64,000 nt of DNA from Inia geoffrensis (taxonomy: Eukaryota; Chordata; Mammalia; Artiodactyla; Iniidae). Below are positions 22,481 through 32,455 of the stretch, in pieces; the stretch's first letter is position 1; each line of letters begins with the position of its first letter. The position numbers were made by a program, and so were the translations under genes. The notes beneath the pieces are model-generated. The model was not told the origin of the DNA. It saw nothing but the letters and a program-made list of their open reading frames with translations, and did not search any database. The DNA is taken from the NCBI GenBank assembly GCA_036417435.1, contig CM070919.1:33410318-33474317 (forward strand). Reading direction: 5' to 3'.

Positions 22481-23405
22481 TCAACTTGATGTACCCCCTG
22501 CATCTGTGGAACACATGAATAGACAATGAATCATCCCAAATTGAGGAGGTGGACTTTGGGAACAAAGTTATATATACTGTTTTCCCTTTTTCTCTTTTTG
22601 TGAGTGTGTATGTGTATGCTTCTGTGTGTGATTTTGTCTGTATAGCTTTCATTTTACCATTTGTCCTAGGATTCTGTCTGTCCGCTTTTTATTTTTGCTT
22701 TTGTTTCTTTTTCTAGTATAGTTTTCAGAGCTTTGTTATCATTGGTGCATTTGTTTTTTGCTTTGATTGCTCTCTTCTTCCTTTCGTTGTTTCTTTTTAA
22801 TTACTTTAAAAATTTGTTTTTAACAATTATTTTCTGTTCTTTATTTTATTAACTTTTAAACCTTATTTTATTTTATTTTACCTTTTTCTTTCTTTCTTTT
22901 TATTAGCCTTTTATTCTGAGCCGTGTGGATGACAGGCTCTGGTGCTCCAGCCAGGCATCAGGGCGGTGCCTCTGAGGTGGGTTCAGGACACTCGTCCACT
23001 AGAGACCTCCCAGCTCCATGAAATATCAAATGGCAAAAATCTCGCAGGGATCTCCATCTCAACGCCAAGACCCAGCTCCACTCAACAACCAGCAAGCTAC
23101 AGTGCTAGACACCGTGTGCCAAACAACTAGCACGACAGGGACACAACAGCACCCAATAGCACAGAGGCTGCCTAAAATCATAAGGTCACAGACACCCCAA
23201 AACACACCACCAGACGTGGACACGCCCACCAGAAAGACAAGATCCAGACTCATCCACCAGAACACAGGCACTAGTCCCCTCCACCAGGAAGCCTACACAA
23301 CCCACTGAACCAACCTTAGCCACTGGGGACAGACACCAAAAACAAAGAGAACTACAAACATGCAGGCTGCAAAAAGGAGACCCCAAACACAGTAAGTTAA
23401 GCAAC

Positions 23406-24298
23406 ATGAGAAGACAGAGAAACACACAACAGATAAAGGAGCAAGGTAAAAACCCACGAGAACAAACAAATGAAGAGGAAAGAAGCAGTCTACCTGAAAA
23501 AGAATTCAGAATAATGATAGTAAAGATGATCCAAAATCTTGGAAACAGAATGGAGAAAATACAAGAAACGTTTAACAAGGACCGAGAAGAACTAAAGAGT
23601 GAACAAACAATCATGAACAACACAATAAATGAAATTAAAAATTCCCTAGAAGGGATCAATAGCAGAATAACTGAGGCAGAAGAACAGATAAGTGACCTGG
23701 AAGATAAAATAGTGGAAATAACTACTGCAGAGCAGAATAAAGAAAAAAGAATGAAAAGAATTGAGGACAGTCTCAGAGACCTCTGGGACAATATTAAATG
23801 CACGAACATTAGAAACATAGGGGTCCCAGAAGAAGAAGAGAAAAAGAAAGGGCCTGAGAAAATATTTGAAGAGGTTATAGTTGAAAACTTCCCTAATATG
23901 GGAAAGGAAATAGTTAATCAAGTCCAGGAAGCACAGAGAGTCCCATACAGGATAAATCCAAGGAGAAACACGCCAAGACACATATTAATCAAACAATCGA
24001 AAATTAAATACAAAGAAAAATATTAAAAGCAGCAAGGGTAAAGCAACCCATAACATACAAGGGAATCCCCATAAGGTTAACAACTGATCTTGCAGCAGAA
24101 ACTCAGCAAGCAAGAGGGAGTGGCAGGACATATTTAAAAGTGATGAAAGGGAAAAACCTACAACCAAGATTACTCTACCCAGCAAGGATCTCATTCAGAT
24201 TTGACAGAGAAATTAAAAGCTTTACAGACAAGCAAAAGCTAAGAGAATTCAGCATCACCAAACCAGCTTTACAACAAATGTTAAAGGAACTTCTCAAG
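23406..24298 (+). pseudogene. L1-B ORF1, frameshifted and with its stop codon lost
   Basis: This would encode the L1 RNA-binding chaperone. The 206-codon frame at 23406-24026 has the N-terminus, the coiled coil (ITEAEEQISDLEDKIVEITT) and the start of the RNA-binding domain. One A missing from an A run near 24015 throws it into a stop after YKEKY. The C-terminal part is open from 24140 (MMKGKNLQPRLLYPARISF), ending KELL. Where L1-A and L1-C have TAG, this copy has AAG (24296-24298), so the frame runs on into ORF2. About 110 C-terminal residues are therefore joined in frame to the endonuclease. Confidence 0.85.
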
Positions 24299-24355
24299 GC
24301 AGGAACACAAGAGAAGGAAAAGACCTACAATAACAAATCCAAAACAATTAAGGAA

Positions 24356-27300
24356 ATGGAAATAGGAACATACATATCGATAATTACCTTAAATGTAAAT
24401 GGATTAAATGCTCCAACCAAAAGACACAGAGTGGGTGAATGGATACAAAATCAAGACCCATATAGATGCTGCCTACAAGAGGTCTACTTCAGAGCTACGG
24501 ACACATACAGACTGAAAGTGAGGGGATGGAAAAAGATATTCCATGCAAATGGAAATCAAAAGGAAGCTGGAGTAGCAATTCTCATATCAGACAAGATAGA
24601 GTTTAAAACAAAGACTATTACAAGAGACAAAGAAGGACACTACATAATGATCAAGGGATCAACCCAAGAACAAGATATAACAATTGTAAATACTTATGCA
24701 CCCAACATAGGAGCACCTCAATACGTAAGTCAAATACTAACAGCCATAAAAGGGGAAATCGACAGTAACACAATCATAGTAGGGGACTTTAACACCCCAC
24801 TTTCACCAATGGACAGGTCATCCAAAATGAAAATAAATAAGAAAACACAAGCTATAAATGATACATTAAACAGGATGGGCTTAATTGATATTTATAGGAC
24901 ATTCCGTCCAAAAACAACAGAATATACTTTCTTCTCAAGTGCTCATGGAACATTCTCCAGGATAGATCATATCTTCGGTCACAAATAAAGCCTTGCTAAA
25001 TTTAAGAAAACTGAAATCATATCAAATATCTTTTCTGACCACAACGCTATGAGACTAGATATCAAATACAGGAAAAAGAATCTGTAAAGAATGCAAACAA
25101 TACTGTAAACAATACACTTCTTAATAACCAAGAGGTCACTGAAGAAACAAAAAAATACCTAGAAACAAATGACAGTGAAAACATGATGACCCAAAACCTA
25201 TGGGATGCAGCAAAAGCAGTTCTAAGAGGGAAGTTTATAGCAATACAATCCTACCTTAAGAAACAGGAAACATCACTAATAAACAACCTAACCTTATACC
25301 TAAAGCATTTAGAGAACAAAGAACAAAAAAAACCAAAGTTGGGGCTTCCCTGGTGGTGCAGTGGTTGAGAGTCCACCTGCCGATGCAGGGGACACGGGTT
25401 CGTGCCCTGGTCTGGGAAGATCGCACATGCCGCGGAGCGGCTGGGCCCGTGAGCCATGGCCGCTGAGCCTGCACATCCGGAGCCTTGCTCCCCAACGGGA
25501 GAGGCCACAGCAGTGAGAGGCCCACGTACCGCAAAAAAAAAAAAAAAAACCCAAAGTTAGCAGAAGGAAAGAAATCATGAAGATAAGATTAGAAAGAAAT
25601 GAAAAAGAAATGAAGGAAACAATAGCAAAGATCAATAAAGCTAAAAGCTGATTCTCTGAGCAGATAAAGAAAATTGATAAACCATTAGACAAACTCATCA
25701 AGAAATAAAGGGAGAAGACTCAAATCAATACAATTACAAATGAAAAAGGAGGAGTAACAACTGACACTGCAGAACTACAAAGGATCATGAGAGATTACTA
25801 CAAGTAATTCTATGCCAATAAAATGGAAAACCTGGAAGAAATGGACAAATTCTTAGAAATACACACCCTTCTGAGACTGAACCAGGAAGAAATAGAAAGT
25901 ATGAACAAACCAATCACAAGCACTGAAGTTGAAACTGTGATTAAAAATCTTCCAACAAACAAAAGCCCAGGACCAGAGGGCTTCACAGGCGAAATCTATC
26001 AAACATTTGGAGAAGAGCTAACACCTATCCTTCTCAAACTCTTGCAAAACACAGCAAAGGGAGGAACACTCCCCAACACATTCTAAGAGGCCACCATCAC
26101 CTTGATAAGACAACCAAGGATGTCACAAAAAAGAAAACTAGAGGGCAATATCACTGATGAACATAGATGCAAAAATCCTCAACAAAATACTTGCAAACAG
26201 AATCCAACAGCACATTAAAAGGATCATACACCATGATCAAGTGGGGTTTATCCCAGGAATAGAAGGATTCTTCAATACACACAAATCAATCAATGTGATA
26301 CACCATATTGACAAATTGAAGGAGAAAAACCATATGATCAGCTCAACCGATGCACAGAAAGCTTTTGACAAAATTCAACACCCATTTATGATAAAAACCC
26401 TCCAGAACGTAGGCATAGAGGGAAGCTTCCTCAACATAATAAGGGCCATAAATGACAAACCGACAGCCAGCATCTACCTCAATGGTGAAAAACTGAAACC
26501 ATTTCCACTAAGATCAGGAACAAGACAGGGTTGCCCATTCTCACCACTATTATTTAACATAGTTTTGGAAGTTATAGCCACAGCAATCAGAGAAGAAAAA
26601 GAAATCAAAGGAATCCAAATCGGAAAAGAAGTAAAGCTGTCACTGTTTGTAGGTTACATGATATATACATACAGAATCCTAAACATGCTACCACAAAACT
26701 ACTTGAGCTAATCAATGAACTTGGTAAAGTAGCAGGATATAAAATTAATGCACAGAAATCTCTTGCATTCCTATGCAATAATGATGAAAAATCTGAAAGT
26801 GAGATTAAGAAAGCACTCCCATTTACCACTGCAACAAAAAGAATAAAATACAGAGGAATAAACGTATCTAAGGAGACAATTATGCAGAAAATTATAAGAC
26901 ACTGATGAAAGCAAATAAAGATGTTACAAATAGATTGGGAGAATCAACACTGTGAAAATGACTCTACTACCCAAAGCAATCTACATATTCAATGCAATCG
27001 CTATCAAACTACCACTGGCATTTTTCACAGAAGTAGAACAAAAAATTTCACAATTTGTATGGAAACACAATAGACCCCGAGTAGCCAAAGCAATCTTGAG
27101 AAATAGAAACGGAGCTTCTATTTCCGTTTCTGATTCCGGAGGAATCAGGCTCCCTTGTTTTGGACTATACTACAAAGCTATAGTAATCAAGACAGTATGG
27201 TACTGGCACAAAAACAGAAAGATGGATCAATAGAACAGGATAGAAATCCCAGAGATAAACCCACACACATATGGTCATCTTATCTTTGATAAAGGAGGCA

Positions 27301-28338
27301 AGAATATACAATGGAGAAAAGACAGCCTCTTCAATAAGTGGTGCTGGGAAAACTGGACAGCTACATGTAAAAGAATGAAATTAGAACACTCCCTAACACC
27401 ACACACAAAAATAAACTCCAAATGGATTAAAGACCTAAATGTAAGGCCAGACACTCTAAAACTCTTTGAGGAAAACATAGGCACAACACTCTATGACATA
27501 AACCACAGCAAGATCCTTTTTGACCCACCTCCTAGAGAAATGGAAATAAAAACAAAAATAAACAAATGGGACCTAATGAAACTTTGAAGCTTTTGCACAG
27601 CAAAGGAAACCATAAACAAGACCAAAAGACAACCCTCAGAATGGGAGAAAATATTTGCAAACGAAGCAACTGACAAAGGATTAATCTCCAAAATTTGCAA
27701 TCACCTCATGCAGCTCAATATGAAAAAAACAAACAACCTATAATCCAAAAATGGGCAGAAGACCTAAATAGACATTTCTCCAAAGAAGATATACAGATTA
27801 CCAACAAACACATGAAAGAATGCTCAACATCATTAATCATTAGAGAAATACAAATCAAAACTACAATGCGATATCATCTCACACCGGTCAGAACGGCCAT
27901 CATCAAAAAATCTACAAACAATAAATGCCGGAGAAAACGTGGAGAAAAGGGAACCCTGTTGCACTGTTGGTTGGAATGTAAATTGATACAGCCACTATGG
28001 AGAACAGTATGGAGGTTCCTTAAAATCTAAAAATAAAACTACCATACGACCCAGTAATCCCACTACTGGGCATGTACCCTGAGAAAACCATAATTCAAAA
28101 AGAGTCATGTACCACAATGTTCATTGCAGCTCTATTTAGAATAGCCAGGACATGGAAGCAACCTAAGTGTCCATCGACAGATGAATGGATAAAGAAGATG
28201 TGGCACATATATACAATGGAATATTACTCAGCCATAACAGGAAACGAAATTGAGTCATTTTTAGTGAGGTGGATGGACCTAGAGTCAGTCATACAGAGGA
28301 AGCAAGTCAGAAAGAGAAAAACAAATAACGTATGCTAA
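24356..28338 (+). pseudogene. L1-B ORF2 (endonuclease and reverse transcriptase), broken
   Basis: The endonuclease portion is open to 24988, with ITLNVNGLN (catalytic Asn), CCLQE (Glu), TYAPN and VGDFNTPLSPMD. It then stops at TAA where L1-A reads TCA. The 'tctgaccacaacgc' block (Ser-Asp-His) lies downstream at about 25036. A CHR SINE sits at 25341. The RT frame 26157-26711 contains [11 protein letters not shown] and [15 protein letters not shown], but the catalytic FADD has become FVGY (26646-26657). The C-terminal part, 26952-28338, is in several frames and includes a 21-nt extra insertion at 27117-27137. It is inactive. Confidence 0.88.
25341..25550 (+). mobile_element. CHR SINE inside L1-B ORF2
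   Basis: Starts 'ggggcttccctggtggtgca', with box B 'gggttcgtgccct', and ends 'cacgtaccgc' plus 17 A. CCAAAGTT directly flanks both sides (25333-25340 and 25551-25558), preceded by A runs, which fits a TSD. It has the same orientation as the host L1. One base is missing in the 'gagcc(t)tgctcc' stretch compared with other copies. Confidence 0.92.
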
Positions 28339-28738
28339 CACATATATATGGGATCAAAAAAAAAAAGGTCATGAAGAACCTAGGGGCAAGATGGGTATAA
28401 AGATGTAGACCTACTAGAGGATGGACTTGAGGACACTGGGAGGGGGAAGGGTAAGCTGGGACAAAGTTACAGAGTGGTAGTATATATATGTCCATATATA
28501 CACTACCAGATGTAAAATAGATAGCTAGTGGGAAGCAGTTGCATAGCACAGGGAGATCAGCTCGGTGCTCTGTGACCAGCTAGAAGGGTGGGATAGGGAG
28601 GGTGGGAGGGAGGGAGACCCAAGAGGGAAGAGATATGGGGATATATGTATATGTATAACTGATTTACTTTGTTATAAAGCAGAAACTAACACAACATTAT
28701 AAAGCAATTATACTCCAATAAAACTTTTTTTTAAAAAT
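28339..28738 (+). other. L1-B 3' UTR with G-rich tract
   Basis: Non-coding tail of L1-B. G-quadruplex-type runs lie at 28586-28614, 'ccaataaaac' (poly(A) signal) near 28715, then a worn T/A-rich end. It abuts resumed L2 sequence. Confidence 0.8.
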
Positions 28739-29090
28739 AGAGAAGTCATCTGAGGACTTAACTCTAGACCACTGTAACACACAGAGAAGGAATCATCAGA
28801 GGAGACTGAAATGAAGTAGTCAATTGTAGGAGGATAAGCAGGACTGCACTGCATTAGAAATAAGCAAACAAAAAGTGTTTCAAGAAATACAGAGGCTGAA
28901 CATGTCCGGCTACTGATTATAACGAAGAAAGAGAATTAATCAAAGGATTGGGTATCAAAATGATTAACAAGAGGGTTTTTTGTTTTGGGTGTTTTGTTTT
29001 GTTTTGTTTTGGTAGAATATTGGAAAGAAAGGCACAAATGAATTGGAATAAATGGGAAAGGAGATTTGGAGATCTTGATCCTAACATATT
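28739..29090 (-). repeat. L2 LINE, minus strand, continuation
   Basis: Continues the L2 interrupted at 21908. Blocks such as 'ggagactgaaatgaagtag', 'gcaggactgcactgcatt' and 'agtgtttcaagaaatac' follow the order expected on this strand. A TTTTG-rich simple stretch is at about 28977-29010. The right edge is uncertain. Confidence 0.5.
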
Positions 29091-29153
29091 TTGACAGGTT
29101 TTGCTGTACCAGTGAGTATAGAAACGTGTCAGTAGCTAAAAGGAAATTTTGAG

Positions 29154-29620
29154 ATGTTAGAGGCAGAATAACTGCCCCTAAAAGATATGAGCATTCTAAT
29201 CCCCAAAACCTAGGAGATTATGTTACCTTACAGGGCAAAGAGACTTTGCAGATGCGATTAAAATAAGGAGATTGACAAGGGGAGATTACCCTGGATTATC
29301 CAGGTGGGTCTAATGCAATCACAAGGTCCTTGTAGGAGGAAGACCAGGGTCAGATAGGGAGTGCAGGGACTTCTCTGGCGGTTCAATTGTTAAGACTCCA
29401 TGCTCCCAATGCAGAGACACAGGTTCGATCCCTAGTCGGGGAACTAAGATCCCGCCTGCGACATGGTGCGGACAAAAAAAAAGGAATGCAGGAAGCTCAA
29501 CTGATTTCAGGCCTCTGATGTTCAGGACTACAAATAATAGGTAGATAATAAATTTGTATTGTTTTAAGCCTCTGTATTTGTGGCAATTTGTTACAGCAGC
29601 AACGGAAAACTATTGCAGTG
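29154..29620 (+). repeat. Ancient LTR-like repeat (MaLR-type?), split by a SINE
   Basis: The repeat opens 'tgttagaggcagaataactg', has 'gggcaaagagactttgcaga' and 'tggattatccaggtgggtct', and ends with 'aataaatttgtattgtttta', then 'tttgttacagcagcaac'. This order matches a common ancient mammalian LTR-type repeat. I think it is MaLR-related but cannot name the subfamily. It has no coding part. A short SINE interrupts it at 29367. Confidence 0.5.
29358..29491 (+). mobile_element. Short tRNA-derived SINE (CHR/Bov-tA-like)
   Basis: About 115 bp: 'gggacttctctggcggttca', box B 'ggttcgatccc', 'cggggaactaagatcccgcc', then an A run. It lacks the longer 3' portion of the other CHR copies. GGAGTGCAG (29358-29366) and GGAATGCAG (29483-29491) form an 8/9 TSD. 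Confidence 0.8.
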
Positions 29621-29649
29621 TTCAAGGAAATTTTATACAAACCTTTTAT

Positions 29650-30430
29650 ATTTTGAAATAAACTGCATATTTAGTAACATACATGCCACTTTAATAGAAA
29701 CTATTTTAAAGCAAATGTCTGTGTAATTTTGAACCACATGTTTCAAAGGTGAAAAATTCCCAGTCCCTTAAAGCTTCTGTATACTCCTTGCCAATCAAAA
29801 TGCCATTACTCTCTCTTAGAGGGAATCACTACTCTGACGCTCAAAATAATTGATTCAATATTTTCCATTATACTTTATGACCTAAAAATACATATTTTAA
29901 AATATAGTTTAGATTGCTCTGTTTGAACATTACATAAATGGAGGCATCAGAATACATATTTGGTGTCTGACTTACTGCACTTAACAATTGTTAAAATATA
30001 CTTATGTTCTTGTATGTAGAAAACAATAAATCTTCATTGAAATGAGATTCCACTGCCTAAATATGCCACAATAACATGGTGATGAGCTTTCATTTACTTC
30101 CTGGTTATTGCAATTATAAGCGAAGTTGTTATATATTTCTGCAGGTTAAATACTAAGAAACACAATCTATGAGTAATAGGCTGCATGATGTTCCTATTTG
30201 TTAGAAAATACAAATGCTTTTGAAATACAATGCCACCAGCAGGATATTAAAGGTCCCTTTGCTCTACATTCTCACCATCATTTGGTATTACCAAACATAC
30301 TAGATTTGTTCATCTTTTTGGCAAAAATGTTTGTGCATTTTGGGTATGTAGTCTTTGTGGCTTTTTGCAATCCCTTGATTACTAATGAAGTGAGAACCAG
30401 TATATATATATATATATTTTTTTCTTGACC
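29650..30430 (-). mobile_element. Old L1 fragment, minus strand (ORF2 end)
   Basis: On the plus strand this resembles the reverse complement of an old L1 3' region: 'gtgtctgacttactgcactt', 'gagattccactgcctaaata', 'ctctacattctcaccatcat', 'ttggtattaccaaac', 'cccttgattactaatgaagt'. These blocks are in the order seen on the antisense strand of L1 ORF2. Heavily diverged, no frames. A (TA)n run is at about 30402-30417. Confidence 0.5.
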
Positions 30431-32220
30431 ATTTAGATTCCTTTTGTTTCCATTAATCTGTCTTTTTCATATTGACACGATGGAGATCTTTAAGTTTCCT
30501 AGATACAAACAAGCCACTTTTCTTCCTCTCTTCAATGACATTTTTTTGAACCATCAGAAATCCGGAACTTTCAAGACAGGACCAGTGTAAAAGAAAGTGA
30601 CCATAACCCAGAGCTAATATATTCAAGGTGCATTAAGACATGGCACCAGGATCTATGGATTCTTGATCTGAGGAGTTAAGGTGGGTTGTACCATCTGGTA
30701 ACATGGACTTGAAGTCTGGAGGATTTTAAGTAGCACAGAGAGAAAATGGTGTGTAATTTGTAATGAGGAATACGGAGTACATACCTACCCATCTCCATAC
30801 TCAGTGATTTGTAGAGAACTGCAGAGAAACTACCACAACTTGAGATAACTACAGGTCCAGAAGCAACATTCTTAAAGTAAGAGTCAGGTTTCAGCCAGGG
30901 CACGAACACGGAAGGAATAATAATAAAAGAGATTTACTAAAGGTGAATTCCAGAAAGTTCAGTGGAAAGGTTTCCATACTGGGAGTGAAATATTAATAGA
31001 ATGTGGGTATGTGTTAGTGCTATATGGGGATGGCATCTGTAAGGACATGAAAAGCTGCGATTTGAGAAAAAGCCTGGTGTCTGGGGCTTTTTTGTGGTTA
31101 TTGATATAAACATGCAAAAAAGCATGGTGAGATTAGTCCTGGTCTCTTGAAGGTATTTTGTTAAAATTTTTAGCATTAGAATATGTTGATACGAAAGAGG
31201 AAAATTTCCAGGAGCAGGGACAATGCTGTGAATCGTCCCTTTCCTAATAAGAGCAGCATGGAAACCAGGAGGGGATGGTGTTCTGCGGACAAGAGCTAAG
31301 GCTTCCCATCTTCATTCCTATTGGTCTTGAATAAGGGAGTTACAAAATTGGATCTTAAGAGGAATACACTTACATAAAAAAAGATCATTCATAGGAAAAG
31401 GTCCCAAAATTACAAAGAAGAATTTTCTATAAATGACTAAAGTGGAAAATACATTAACAACACCCTAGATAAAATTTTGTTTGCCACATATAGATGGTCT
31501 GGGAACCAACCCAAAAAACACTGTCTCAGGTTTAGATCATCTTGTAGGTACAACTAGTCCAATCATCTTTCAACAAATCACCCCATGTCACTGTAAATCA
31601 AGCTAGTCTGGAGGATTATTCTCTATTGCTGATTTTTTTAACAAGTGAAATAATAGACTTAAGGCATGAATCAAGTAATGCATATTTTCTCAGGATTAAT
31701 AAAACATGTAGTAGTATATCTTGCTTTTTGGCATTGTATACTAGCAGTCTGATATGAAAAAATTAAGAGAATCATACTAATAATATGTGATAATTTTAAA
31801 ACCTATTCTTTTATCTAAACAGGAATGCTGCTGACTCTCTTTAAAAAAGAAACACAAAAAATCTATAATAGACACTAAGAACTTCACTTGGGTGGAATCT
31901 AACAAAACTGATGAAGACAACACCAAAACTATCTCCTTGGCCCATACCCTGACTTTCAGGGAAAAAACAAAAGTCCACTATTACACAGTTGCTCTATGTC
32001 ATTTAGGGCAAAGGCAAAGGCAGTGCAAATCAGGTTTCCATCCAATTAGAAAACGCAAGCAGCAGAGGCACAATGGTTTGTGGTCCCAGAGGACAAGACG
32101 GCGTGAATGCTAATTCCTGACATTAGCTACTTAAGTGAATAATTCAGAATTATCCTGATGATTATCTTCTTTTCGCTCTCTTCTGTTTGTCTCTTTATCT
32201 CCCTACCTTTCTTGGTCTTA
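30431..32220. other. Unique sequence, no gene seen
   Basis: I recognise no gene or repeat. Frames of 73-79 codons occur (for example 31892-32113 on plus) but have no known motif or context. Confidence 0.55.
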
Positions 32221-32225
32221 GCCAC

Positions 32226-32256
32226 ACTTACACACACACACACACACACACAAACT
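32226..32256 (+). repeat. (CA)n microsatellite
   Basis: About a dozen CA units in an otherwise unique stretch ('cttacacacacacacac...'), one interrupted by T near the start. Such tracts are usually length-polymorphic. Confidence 0.9.
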
Positions 32257-32324
32257 CACCACACTTTCTGTTATTATTCCCAACACATACATGTGCTCGC
32301 TCGCTCACTCTCTGTTTCCCCATA

Positions 32325-32455
32325 AAGCGTTACCTGGGAGTTGGCTAGATATGCAGCTTGGGCTTCTAACCTAATCCCACGAAATCAGATTTGCGTTTTA
32401 ATAGGACCCCCAGGTGATTTGTTTTCTCGTTAAAGTTTGAGAAGAGCTGCCACAG
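32325..32455 (+). repeat. MER5-like hAT DNA transposon fragment, probable
   Basis: Blocks 'tatgcagcttgggcttctaa', 'tttgcgttttaataggaccc', 'cccaggtgattt' and 'taaagtttgagaagagctgc' follow the order of the non-autonomous hAT-Charlie element MER5. Non-coding. The family name comes from remembered consensus. Confidence 0.6.

Larger units (their letters stand above)
21909..28738 (+). mobile_element. Near full-length L1 LINE, copy L1-B
   Basis: About 6.8 kb, including a CHR SINE at 25341. The 5' end is truncated inside the 5' UTR: homology with L1-A starts at L1-A position about 8139, so roughly 570 bases are missing. ORF1 is at 23406-24298 and ORF2 at 24356-28338, with the 3' UTR to about 28738. 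It interrupts an L2: L2 sequence 'tttggacatgttaggtctat' lies just 5' and 'gagaagtcatctgagga' just 3'. I see no clear TSD. It is dead, with an ORF1 frameshift, ORF2 stops and shifts, and a ruined RT catalytic motif. Confidence 0.9.

Noticed and set aside
23186..23818. 210-codon minus-strand frame
   Set aside because: Antisense shadow of L1-B ORF1 and its 5' UTR; the sense strand carries the recognisable protein.
32226..32256. CRISPR-like array
   Set aside because: A simple CA microsatellite with no spacers. No repeat-spacer structure occurs anywhere in the window.
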